A stretch of DNA of 64,000 nt, taken from assembly GCA_037962975.1 (NCBI GenBank), contig CM075676.1, positions 91,334,001-91,398,000 of the forward strand, given 5' to 3'. The notes beneath the pieces were generated by a model, which saw only the letters and a list, made by a program, of their open reading frames with translations, did not search any database and had not been told where the DNA came from. Below are positions 24,014 through 34,783 of the stretch, in pieces (position 1 is the first letter of the stretch; the number at the start of each line of letters is the position of its first letter). This stretch comes from Clitoria ternatea (lineage: Eukaryota; Streptophyta; Magnoliopsida; Fabales; Fabaceae). The position numbers were made by a program, and so were the translations under genes.

Positions 24014-27000
24014 TGAAACTGTCATGGGATAATGTCCCATGTAGTAGTGAGGGAATTGAAGTCCCTCAAGAAGAAGTTCAAGCTTTCTCTGTTATTTACA
24101 ATGGAAACCAAAGCTCAATCTGATCGTGTGGAGCACATAAAAAATCTTTTGGGTTTTAATTTTTGTTTTGTTGTAAATGCTAATGGCCTTTCAGGAGGAT
24201 TAACTCTCATGTGGGATTCTACTTTGGATGTTGATATTAAGATATTTAGTCCAAATTTCATCCATATCTCTTTAACTTTGGTTACATTAAGTATTCAAAT
24301 ATACTATTTTTGTGTATGCTTCGCCTATTTTTTATGATCAAAAAAAGTTTTGGAAAGTCCTCAAGAACTTTTATGTCCCTAATGGAATTGAGTGGTACGT
24401 GTTGGGTGATTTTAATGAATGTTTGCATACTTTTGATAAAGTTAGCCATATACCTCCCCATCCAAATAGGATGGCCCTGTTTAGTGATCGTATTAATTGT
24501 CTCAGCCTTATAGATATTCCCATTAAAGGTTATAGGTTTACCTGGATAAGTAACCATCATAATGGTAGAGTCACAAAGGAAAAAATTAACAGACTATTTG
24601 CTAATATTTGGACTCTTGAACTGTTCCCACACAGCTTGTTACAACTCTTCCCCTATTTCATCAAACCACTCACCTCTATTCCTTGACCTTAACCTTGTCG
24701 GACCAAGTACATTCTATTTCAAATTTAAGGCATTCTGAACTAAGCATCCAAATTGTAAATCTATCATTCAGGAGGGCTAGAATAAGGCAGAACATAAAGA
24801 GGACCCTGGGATCAGCTTTTGGAACATCATATGTAATGTAGTAGAACTCTACAACTTTGGAACAAGAAGACTTTTAAAAATTCCGACATTGAAATTGCTA
24901 GACTCCAACATAAACTCAACCATCTTATAAATAGGAGGAATGTAGATTATGATCAGGTTCAGGCCTCAGCTATTCAACATCAAATAAATTAAATAAGAGG
25001 GAAGGAAGAGATTTATTGGTCTCAAGGGTCTAGGATACATTGGCTGAAATGAGGTGATGCTAATACCAAGTTTTTCCATGCCAGGAACCGAATTACTAGA
25101 CTCTAGGACAAGAACAACAACTAGGTTGAAGGTTAGAAAAAGGTTTTGAATATGGTTGCCAAATATTTCTAGCAAGCCTACAGGGAGGAACCGATTCACA
25201 ATATCAACACGTGTCTTGGGGTTATCCCAAACTTGGTGTCCCAAGATATGAATGAAAGCTTACTTGCTCCTATAACTAATTCTGAGATTGAAAAAACTGC
25301 TAGATCTATCTCTCCCCTAAAAGCCCTGGGTCCTAATGGGCTTAATGAGCCTTTATACTATAAAAGTTGGGACATTGTTAAAGAGAAGGTGAGCCTGGCA
25401 GTCAAGTACTTCTTTGATTCTGGTCATCTCCCCCCAGCTGCCAACTTAACCTTGATTTCTTTGGTCTTGAAAATTCCCAATCCTGAAAAGGTTACTCATT
25501 TTAAACCTATAAACTACTGTAATTTTGTCCCCAAATTGATATAAAAAATTCTTCAACTCAGACTTAGAGCTTTCTTTCCAGCTCTTATCTTTCACAACTA
25601 AACTGTTTTCATTAGAGGTAGACAAATCCAAGATAATCTTATTATAGGTCAGGAGGTTTTTTATTCCCTTAAATGTATAAATGCTTTTCAAGAAATCATA
25701 GGCTATTAAGTTAGATATGAGCAAAGCTTATGATAGAGTCTTGATTAGGAGTTCTCACATCAAATCCTTCTCTCGTTTGGTTTTAGTTCTAGGTGGGTTA
25801 GTCTTATTATGTCCCTAGTAACTTCTGTCACCTATTGTGTTAATTTGGATGGTTCTAGAAGTCCTCTGTTTAGTCCCTAAAGAGGTCTCATACAAGGTGA
25901 TCCCCTATCTCCTTACCTTTTTATTTTAGGGGTAAAGGCTCTATCTTATCTCCTATCTAGGTCAATGGAGGAAGGTTCCCTCTCAAGTATGTTTTTAGGT
26001 CATTATTCTCACAAGATTACTTACCTGTTTTTTTTTTTTTGTAGATGATGCTATCATTCTAGCTAAAGTAACAGAATCAGAAACCTATGCAATATTGAAG
26101 GTTCTTAATGCTTATACCCAGGCCTCGGATTAGAAGATCAATCTATCAAAATCAGGGGTAGTTTTTGGTAGAAAGGTCCCTTCTGTTAATCATGCCCATA
26201 TTTTATCCATCCTGCACATAGATCAATGGACTGATGCTGGAAACTATTTAGGTATGCCTACAGATTGGGGGAGGTCAAAGAATAAAACTCTGTCCTAGAT
26301 AAAACAGAAAATCCTCTCTAGAGTAGATTATTGGAAGGAGACTTTCCTTAGCCAGGCAAGAAAATAAGTCTTGATTAAGGCAGTTCTTTAGGCTATACCT
26401 TCCCATGTAATGTCTATTATGATACTCCCTAAGAGTTTAATTAACTCCATTAATTCTATTATTTCTAATTTTTTTATGGGCTAATAAGAAGAACAAAAAA
26501 GGAGTACACTGGAAAAGCTAGAACTCCCTCTCAATCAGCAAACACTCAGGTGGACTGGGGTTCAAGGAAATGCAATACTTAGATTCTGCTTATTTGGCCA
26601 GGCAAGCTTGAAGGGTCTTAAAGAATTGATGGTCTTTGGGTACGAATTATAAAAGGGAAATATTACCCTGAAAATTCCTTCCTATATCAACAAAGGCAGA
26701 GAAACAATTATTGGGTTTGAAATAGTTGTTATAAGGGAGAGATATTATCTTGAAGTATGGAAAATGGACTATTGGAAATGGAAAACAAGTTTCAATTTTT
26801 AAACATAGGTGGTTGTGGAATAAGGCCATGTGTTTCCCTATCTAGAATCAGGATGCTGGGCCAGATATTAAATTGGAAGCTATTATTAACCGATCCTCCC
26901 GAGCCTGGGACTTTCCAAAGATTAGACAGATCATACCTCAACAGTTTTGGTTACCTATTCCCTTGACTCCCATTAGAATGTGTAAGGGGGAAGATTGCCT

Positions 27001-27144
27001 AAGGTGGCCTTACTCACTGGATGGGGACTACTTTATAAAATTTGGATATAAGGTTATTAAATAATTTACAAATGTGGTTATCTCTAAACCTTCCCCTTCT
27101 TTTAATCTAAGTATGGCTTTGTGGAAGGTTATATAGGAATCTAA

Positions 27145-27933
27145 GCGTGTGTTTGGATGCAGCGTGAAACGGAGTGAAGTTAATGGAATGACAAAATTTC
27201 TCCGTTAGCTCAACAGCGTGGGTGTTTGGATGGCGGCGCGTCTCCGTTCCATCAACCTTTCCTTCAATTCTCTGTTGAGTGAACTCCGTTTGGCCAGAGC
27301 TACTTTCTGCTCCCTTCTGCAAACCCAGTTCCAAGGAAATGTCCACAATGCCCAGGATCTCAATTCAGGGCTAATTGTTCTATGCGCGACTTACCATAAT
27401 CTTCTATGCATGTCTCTCAGTTTGTCAACATTGCATTTATAAGTGCTTTATATGTATAATTAAATTTATTATATATAACTTTTAATTTATACATATAATA
27501 TTAATATATATAAATATACATATAAATTACAACTAACTTATTAATAAAATAATACCCTTTTTGGTCAAAAATAATAGGCCATTTTATTAAAAAAAATCAA
27601 TTTTCTAAAAAAATTCAATTATACATAATATTACATAAATATAAATATATACTAATTTTGACATAATATCTATTTATATTATTAATATATACATATTCAA
27701 TACATTTTTTACTAAATACCCTTTTTGGTAATTTCTACACAAACCACCATTTACTCAAACTAACTTTTTTTCTAACCAAACACAATCATTACTTCTCAAC
27801 CCACTTTTGCCCAACCCAACCTTATCAACAACCAAACACACTCCAGTTTATAAAACCTCAGTTTTCTCAACCCCAGTTTATAAAACCTCAGTTTTCTCAA
27901 CTAGGTTACCCCAACGGGTAACCAAACGGACCT
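27145..27933. mobile_element. Tourist/Harbinger-like MITE with TAA target duplication
   Basis: A 789-bp insertion splits LINE codons that otherwise read on (GAATC-TAA-GATGCC). Ends are GCGTGTGTTTGGATGC and the complement of AGGTCCGTTTGGTTAC, sharing GTTTGG at the same distance. TAA flanks both sides (27142-27144 and 27934-27936). A TAA/TWA duplication with a G-rich GTTTGGWT terminus is the PIF/Harbinger (Tourist) signature. There is no transposase. Confidence 0.7.
27842..27900 (+). repeat. Two tandem copies of a 30-bp unit inside the MITE
   Basis: CCAGTTTATAAAACCTCAGT followed by TTTCTCAA occurs twice head to tail near the right end of the Harbinger-like MITE. Confidence 0.85.
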
Positions 27934-28432
27934 TAAGATGCCTAGGAAAATCCATGTCTTCATTTGGAAAATGGTTCACAACCTTCTGCTTGTCAAGCAA
28001 AACTTGAAAGAGAAAGATTCTTAAGAAATCCCTATGCCTTGTCTATTTAGAAAAAGAAGAAATCATTTAACATACTTTCCTACTTTGTCACTGGATTTCC
28101 CCAGTTTGGTTTGGAGAAAACATCTAGTGCCATCCTAGGGATGAGCATATATCATCTATAGACTAATGGATTGACAAAAAAATTCAATTATTTTCCAATA
28201 ACAGTATTGACAACCAATTCCTCATTGTAAAATTTTTTGTTACTCTATGGATTATATGGAAATCAAGAAACAAGTTTGTTTTTTAGGATTCCCTACCAAA
28301 TATAAATCTAATTATTCATCAAATACAACAGAATGTGAATGAATTTTACAAGGTAAATATGAATTCCAAGCTCAATAATTCTAACATGCCTTCTCGACAC
28401 CTTCAATCCTCTTGGAGACTTCCTCCCTCAGG

Positions 28433-28440
28433 ACGTATAA
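28433..28440 (+). repeat. 8-bp target duplication of hAT MITE (left, ACGTATAA)
   Basis: ACGTATAA occurs here and at 29106-29113, directly flanking the MITE. Confidence 0.85.
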
Positions 28441-29105
28441 ACAGGGATGGCAATTTGGGCTTGGCCTGCGGGCTAGCCCATTTGGCCTGTTAAAATGAGG
28501 CGGGTCGAGCTAAGGGTTTGAGTCTGTTTTTCCAAATAAGCCAACCTGTTTTAGCCCGTAAAAAAGGCTCTATGCAGGCCGGGCCGGCTCGTTGGGCTAA
28601 TATTAAAATATTAAAAAATAAATTTATATTAATATATAATTTATATATGTGAAAGAGTCTATGTTTCTGATTCCTTTCTCTGCGCCGGCCCTAAAGCATT
28701 TCCTTTCACTTACACTGTAAGTTTTCTACTTTCTTATAATATTATAAAATATAAAAAATAAAGTAATTTTGTTTCCATTTAATGCAAATATAATTTATTT
28801 AAACTTTTAATGAAATAAATTGGGTTAATTATAAAAAAAAACTAGTTTTAAAAAAGGTGAAATCTAGTTTTTATATCTATTTTTTTTTAGAAAATAAGGC
28901 TTAAAAATAGTACAAATTTAAAATAAAACATAGAATGCATACTTTGGAAGGAAAAAAATGGGTCAGGCCGTTGGCCCGCAGACCACATATAATACGGGTC
29001 GGCCAATGTTTCTTGCCCATTTTCCTGTTTTCATTTGGCTTAGCCCGTATTTTAACGGTCTTATACGAGCCTTGACCCGGTCCATTGGCCCGTTTTGCCA
29101 TCTCT
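28441..29105. mobile_element. hAT-type MITE, 665 bp
   Basis: The termini ACAGGGATGGCAA and TTGCCATCTCT (complement AGAGATGGCAA) form an imperfect inverted repeat, and an exact 8-bp duplication ACGTATAA flanks the insert. Both are hAT hallmarks. The inner sequence is rich in GGCCCG/CGGGCC motifs and lacks transposase. It sits in the LINE 3' coding region. Confidence 0.85.
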
Positions 29106-29905
29106 ACGTATAAAGCTCAATTCATATGCTTTTTGGTGTGTCCCTTCTTAGAGAGCAGCTTCAGGTATTGTGGTCAGAGACCATCGCGGGAACATCTTGT
29201 ATGGGCAATCTTCCTTTTTCCGGGCTCCAAACGTCCTGCATGCATAGGCATTGGCTCTAAGAGATGTGATTATCCTCGCTCATAACTTTTAATGGGATGA
29301 GATTATTCTAGAATCAGATAACCTTAATCTTGTTAGAGCTTGTAAGGGTGAGAGTAAAATCAGGGAAATTGAAGCCATAGTTCAAGGTATTACCTCGCTG
29401 AAGAAATCATTTGTATCATATGGTATCCAATTTTTTTTTATAATTTAGATTGGATTTAGATTTAGTTTGGATGTAAAATTCAGATTTTTTGCACACCCTT
29501 AGCTAGAAGGGACTCAAATAGAGCAACTTATACAATGGCTAATCTGGCTAGGATGAACTCCTTATGTTGAAATTGGTGGCTATTGTCGCCTACACCTTTG
29601 AGAAGAATTATGGCGGAAAATAAACGCAGGATTCCCTTTTCCCGATACAATGTTTCCTCTCGATCTTTGTACTAATCTCGTGTCTCTTAGTGCTCCTTCC
29701 CTATCACTTATCTCGTGTAGGTTTCTCCCTCTCTGGATGGAGTACCCTATCTGGGTTGGGCCATTGGGGTTGGTCCTTATTTGTTAAGCAAGCAGACCTA
29801 GTTGTTATGTGTTCTATTTTCTTAGCCTTGTGTATTGTTTCTAATGTATTTGGGCCTTTAAGCCTTTTTCTCTCCTAAATATATTTTATCATTCATAAAA
29901 AAAAA

Positions 29906-30835
29906 TGGGTGTCATGTAGTATGTACAGTATTCTATATATGGAATCTTACATCCTGTTTGATTTTCATTTTTTTCTTATTTTTAGTTTTAATTAAAAAAT
30001 GTTATTATAGAAGATTAATCTCATCTTTTAAATAATGATGATAGTTGATAAAATCTATCAATTGTAGAAGTACATAATCACAATATTTATCTAATTACAA
30101 TTAACAATGATAGTGATATTTTTATCCTTTTAAATCCAATAAAAATTAAGGGTCGAGAATAAAAATTTTCTAGTTTTCTTTAATTGATTTGTTGTTTATT
30201 GCACACTTTAGGATTTAATATTTATGATTTAATTTGTGCTACAAGTTTTTGTTTTTTGCTTTTTTGTAAAAAATGAAAATATACATTTTAAAATATCAAT
30301 GGTAACCTTTCTCTATGTTTTAGATTTTTGTTTTCTCCCTTCCTTTTTTTAGTATGCAATTATAAAAATGAACCGAATCATTTCATCAAAATAATAATGA
30401 TGTTATGTTACGTGAATTATAAGTTCGGGAATTATTAGGAGATTGCTATAGTATTATCTAAACATTAATTTTAATGGACATCCGATAATCCAATACTAGT
30501 AAGGTTGAATGAGAAAATGTTTACTATACTTATTCTTAACCTGCCACCAAAAACATTGTCATTTTTTGACAATGTATTTCTGGAGGTTTATTGAAAATCC
30601 CACAACTTTTGATGATTTTTAACATTTTCCATAAATACTACAACCTAGTATATTTTCTAGAGATTTAATTTATATTATCTTTTGTATAATTTGTTTTTTA
30701 AATATTACATTTTAAATATCAGGTTTTAAGATAATTTTTTATTTTTGAATTATTTTTTACTATCTTATATTGTCTTTTTTTTACTTTCTACATTTTTTTT
30801 ATTTTTTAGAGTTCTTATAATTTATTTTTTAATGG
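29906..30835. other. AT-rich intergenic DNA
   Basis: No gene or recognisable element. Low-complexity AT-rich sequence between the LINE poly(A) tail and the RTE relic. Confidence 0.5.
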
Positions 30836-32760
30836 TTCATAGCCGATCTCAAGCTCGGATAAAGGAGGAAGGTTGTATTAGGCCTCAACAACCAACGTAA
30901 AACTTGTTAATCTCTCACGAATGTGGATCAACGATGTTATAGTGCTAATGCTAGGCTGTTGCCCAGAAGTAACATGTTGTATGCCCAGGTACAATGTCAA
31001 ATGAGCCAGAGTTATTGCATCAATGCCTGGATGTAATGTTAAAAAGGCAAGTATTCTCGCATTTTTACGGTGAGACGTAGGTGTAAAAGTTAGTCAAAGA
31101 GAGCAAGTTTTAGTTTAAGACATGAATTATTCGGTCAATGATTACGAAATTTATAAAAATTATGAACACTATGATGTAGGTGAAAAATAATATCTCGTGT
31201 CTTCAAAAGACTAAATGGGTCAGGGAAACGACTATTCAGCTTTTGTTAGGTTTTAAGTATTGGTATACAAAAAAGGTTAAGACCAAGAATGAGGTGAGTA
31301 TTATTGTGGATAAGGTTTAGAAAAAGAGTGAGGTTGAGGTGAAGAGGATCAGAAATCAAATCTTATCCCTAAGATTGATTATTGATAGAGAAATCATCCA
31401 TATCATCAATGTTTATACACCTTAGGTATGAGCAGGTCAACAACTTAAGAAAATATTTTGGAAAGATTTGGAATAGTTGGTTAGAAGCATCCATGAAAGT
31501 GAGAAAGTTTCTATCAGAGGATATCTTAATAGCCACATAAGGAAAAAGGTCGAACAATATGTGAAGGCATATGGGAGTTTTGGTTTTGGGGCCCTTGATG
31601 AGGAAGGATAATTAATTATTGATTTCTCTTTGGCTTATTTGAAGATTGTCAACATGTGTTATAAAAAATGTGAGGAGCATTTAATTACATATAAGTGTGA
31701 TGTGTATAGAACACAAATCGATTACATTTTGGTAAAGAATCTTGATAGAAGACTTTGTTAGGATTGCAAAATTATCTTGAGGGAACCTGTGGCTATACAA
31801 CATAAAGTGTTGGTGATAAGTATGCTTATTAAAAGGGTCAAAACAAAGGTATCGACAAGAGTGAACACTAGTGATGGTTCAGAGTAAGACTTACAAGGGA
31901 GGTTGAATAAGTCTTAGGCTCTTTTGTGGAATTATGAATCTTTAACGCGCAGGTAATCAGACTTGATGAAATAGATTTGATAGAGCAAGGTAAGAAGAAT
32001 AAAGAACACCAAGAGTTTATACTAGTTCACTTCCAGCATAGAAGCTAAGTCCAGTTCCTTCTAACTTGAAAGATTTCCACTATTGTAAAATCTACTTTAC
32101 AATAACAGCACTAGACCAGTGCCACAAGTATTCTTGACTCTAGCCACTTCTGGATTAAACCCAAGTATTCTTTCAACAAGCCACTCCTGACTTAACAACC
32201 CAAGTATTCTATCGAAAGCCTCTTCAGGCCACACATGTTTCCCAATGAAACTAGAAATGTTGGTAACTCACCAGACTTTTCATACTAACTGATTTGTAAG
32301 AATGAAGAACAGAAGTGCTTAGAAGAACTTAGTATATATAAGGATTACAAAAATATGAACAAATACACTAAGTTAAGGAAAGACAAGTGAGCCAAGGTCT
32401 GCTAGAGCATAACAACAAAAAAGGCCTTTGTCTTTAAAAGCAGGAAGATATTGAGAGAATTTCTGATCATAGAGAATAAGATTTCTTGATAGGCTTCTTC
32501 TTCTGGAAGGTGAATCTCTTCAAGCATATATAAAATTGTAAAAAATAAAGAAAGAAAATCTAGAGATTTGGACTAAGTTAGCTGTTTGAAGAATGAGGAA
32601 AGATAAATTTTAGTTATAGACAAGGATATTAAAGACATATGGGAAGGCTAGTTCTACAACATTTTCAACAATGAGGTTGAGACAACTAGTTTTATGCAAG
32701 ATGTGACTAGTTTAGGGAAACAAAATTAAACTTTTTCTCATAGGATCAAAATGGGTGACT
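30836..32760 (+). pseudogene. RTE-type LINE relic (5' leader, endonuclease, start of RT)
   Basis: Bases 30840-31110 (AGCCGATCTCAAGCTCGGAT, AACATGTTGTATGCCCAGGT, CGCATTTTTACGGTGAGACG) resemble the leader of plant RTE elements often mis-annotated as craniofacial development protein 2-like. The endonuclease follows at about 31215-31860: KTKNEVSIIVDK, IINVYTP, then FGFGALDEEG, EEHLITYKCDVYRTQIDYIL and QHKVLVISML. After a foreign stretch the element resumes at about 32550 (ERKSRDLD, IDKDIKDIWEG). Multiple stops make it inactive. Confidence 0.7.
31875..32545. mobile_element. Unclassified insertion replacing part of the RTE relic
   Basis: RTE similarity stops at about 31870 and resumes at about 32550 roughly 100 codons further along, so this stretch replaces deleted RTE sequence. 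It has no ORF and holds repeated CCAAGTATTCT motifs (three copies at 32160-32210) and GCCACTTCTGG/GCCACTCCTGA pairs. It could be an LTR or TRIM fragment. Ends and target duplication were not found. Confidence 0.35.
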
Positions 32761-33600
32761 ACACATAATGGATTGAATACGGAACAACAATATTCGTAGT
32801 TAAGTTGATGTGATTGAATAAAAAGTAATAGTCAATTAAGATGATTTGTGTATATAAAAAAAGAATTTTAGAAATGCTTGTTAAAAGAGTTAACCAAATA
32901 TAATGAAACTGATGAAAAGAAATAACAGAAGATCAAAGAAAACACTTAAAGAAACCTTTTAGTAAATAAAATCTTGAAGGAATCAATAAATAACCAAAAA
33001 ATAACGTGGTTTAATACATGCAGTCGATTCAAATAAAGATAAAGCTTTCTTCTTAATTTTCTCTCAGCCTTTCCCTCTAAACCCTGTCACCGCCGCCGCT
33101 CACTACGCCATTATCGCTCACTACGCCATTATCGCTCACCATGCCACCGCCGCTTCCATCCACTCACGGTGGTTATAGGTGCTTGAACCATTAAACCTCG
33201 CCGCCACTTCTCTCCGTTGCCGCTCGCCTCTATTTTCTTCTCTCCGCGGCTGCTCAACGACGACTGCGTGATAGGCCTGTCGGAGATAGGAACAACGTCA
33301 TTTTGATCGTACTCTTCGAGGAGTTTCTCTCGTAACACAGAAAGACGAACATTGCCCTAACGCATCTCTCACGTTTTCTCTTGGGGGTCGATTTCCTCAC
33401 ACACTCGACACACTTTTCCAGAGATCAATTTCTCCACGTAATTGCTTAATTCTGATTCCTCCCCTTACTGAATTACTGAATCACCACTGAGTCCTATGAA
33501 TTTCACATGATTGGTTTGATTTTGTTCTTAAATATCAGACCAATGTGTTTATATGTTGTTAGGTTGGGTTCAATTTCATCATGAGATCTATCACTCACTC
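32761..33600. other. Intergenic DNA with a GC-rich, gene-leader-like stretch
   Basis: Bases 33060-33340 are unusually GC-rich for the window (CCGCCGCC motifs) and contain an 18-bp direct repeat (GCTCACTACGCCATTATC, twice, about 33108-33143). They lie 400-800 bp upstream of the presumed CPL4 leader. They could be a distal promoter, an alternative first exon or a captured leader. A 69-codon minus-strand frame here looks like chance GC-rich openness. Confidence 0.3.
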
Positions 33601-33714
33601 ACCATTGAATGTGTTTGTATTATTAATTTTGCATTGGCAACAACTTGTTCAACATTCATTCAGTTTCTACATTGAAGTATCATAGGAAGAATTTTGAAGA
33701 TTTTATTTTATTTC

Positions 33715-33887
33715 TTCTGAACCCTAGGCGTAGCAGCCCCCATTCTCTCTCTCTCTCTCTCTCTCTTGTGAGGCTCTTCTCTCCTTCTCCGTCGAGCTGC
33801 CCCGGCTCCTCTCTTGCACACTTCCCGCGGTTATCTCTCCCTGTGAGCTTGCTGACATCTCATCTTTCTGACGGATCATTCTCCCAG
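33715..33887 (+). other. Presumed 5' untranslated exon of CPL4
   Basis: A CT-rich stretch including a (CT)n run at 33744-33765 ends in CTCCCAG followed by a GT donor (33888). The next usable acceptor is the CAG immediately before the CPL4 start codon at 34784. A leader intron ending right at the ATG fits. The transcription start is not determined, so the left edge is arbitrary. Confidence 0.55.
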
Positions 33888-34783
33888 GTGAAATATGTTA
33901 TTAATTTTCACGGCTTCTTGTCTATTCATCTCATGGTATTGCTCCTTCTCTATATCTGACTTCTTAGCAGTTTCTCTTGTTTGATTTTTATGCCATTACA
34001 ATACTCTTTCTCTTGTGGGGGTTTAATTTCATGGAATGGCTAATGCCGACCTTTATTGTTATCCTGCATTTTGCATTTGGTGAAGTAAATTGGGTTTACG
34101 TAGAAACGTCCATGTTCATGTTTACTTGTATTAACTCACTCCTGAACGACCTCTCATTGTTGGGGTTTTGGATGAAATTTAGTCATTAAATTGATGAACT
34201 ATGCATTTCCCATGATTGACCTGATTGTCTTGGTGACATTGTAGAATAAGCCTAAAATTACAAGGAAAACTGTGCATTATGTAGTTGATTAAGCTTTTAA
34301 TTACTAAAACAGAACCTTTATATCCACTGAAAACATACTTATCAATGATGACTGTCATTTCTGTGTTGAATGTTAGTCTATTTTGCATGTTGAAAAGTAT
34401 TCTTTGAAGCTAATTACTAATTACATCGTGTATTGTTTTGACACTTTCAATTGTTAAATATTAAAGATTCCAATCTAAATTCTTAGTTAGTTCTTGTCAC
34501 CTGAGAGGGAGATAGAAATTTTTTTACTGGGTTTTCATTAATTATTAGAATGACAAAAGAAGAGGACAGAAAATTTCAATCATGAGAGCTGGAGAAAAAA
34601 TAAAAAGGGCTATAATCATAAAGGAATAATAATATATGCACCATTTCGGTCCAGACACTTTGTCTGGTTTTCTAGCTGTTTTCTCTTGTTTAATTTTTCA
34701 ATTTGCTTGAGTTATCCGTAATGTCTTTGTTACTGGATTTTGCTTCCTAATTTGATGTTGTTGGATGGCTATGAATGATGCAG

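Larger units (their letters stand above)
24014..29880 (+). pseudogene. LINE ORF2 remnant (endonuclease-reverse transcriptase)
   Basis: ORF2 starts before the solo LTR (ATGAATTTACTAAGC, MNLLS) and resumes with a TGA where tryptophan is expected (WNCHG). The endonuclease follows (VVRELKSLKKKF, METKAQSDRVEHIK, LGDFNECLH at about 24408). The RT spans about 25233-26400: PLKALGPNGLNEPLYYKSW, VLKIPNPEKVTHFKPIN, MSKAYDRV at about 25715, the catalytic block VDDAIILA (canonical FADD) at about 26040, and YLGMPTDWGRSKNKT. A zf-RVT-like part (LWKVI, then MPRKIHVFIWKMVHN) is split by the Harbinger-type MITE, and the C-terminal part by the hAT MITE. Many stops, so inactive. Confidence 0.75.
19263..29905 (+). 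mobile_element. L1-type LINE, 5'-truncated, disrupted by three nested insertions
   Basis: Once the insertions at 20481-24008, 27145-27933 and 28441-29105 are set aside, about 5.7 kb remains in the order ORF1 (DUF4283-like plus zinc-knuckle remnant), ORF2 endonuclease, reverse transcriptase, zf-RVT-like region, 3' UTR and poly(A) (29897-29905). The 5' end starts inside ORF1 (LEFMTGENARR), so the element is truncated, as is usual for LINEs. Stops and frameshifts are frequent. The coding sequence is continuous across each insertion when one target duplication is removed. Confidence 0.8.

Noticed and set aside
33129..33338. 69-codon minus-strand frame in the GC-rich island
   Set aside because: GC-rich sequence opens frames by chance. 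No recognisable motif, and it opposes the CPL4 direction.
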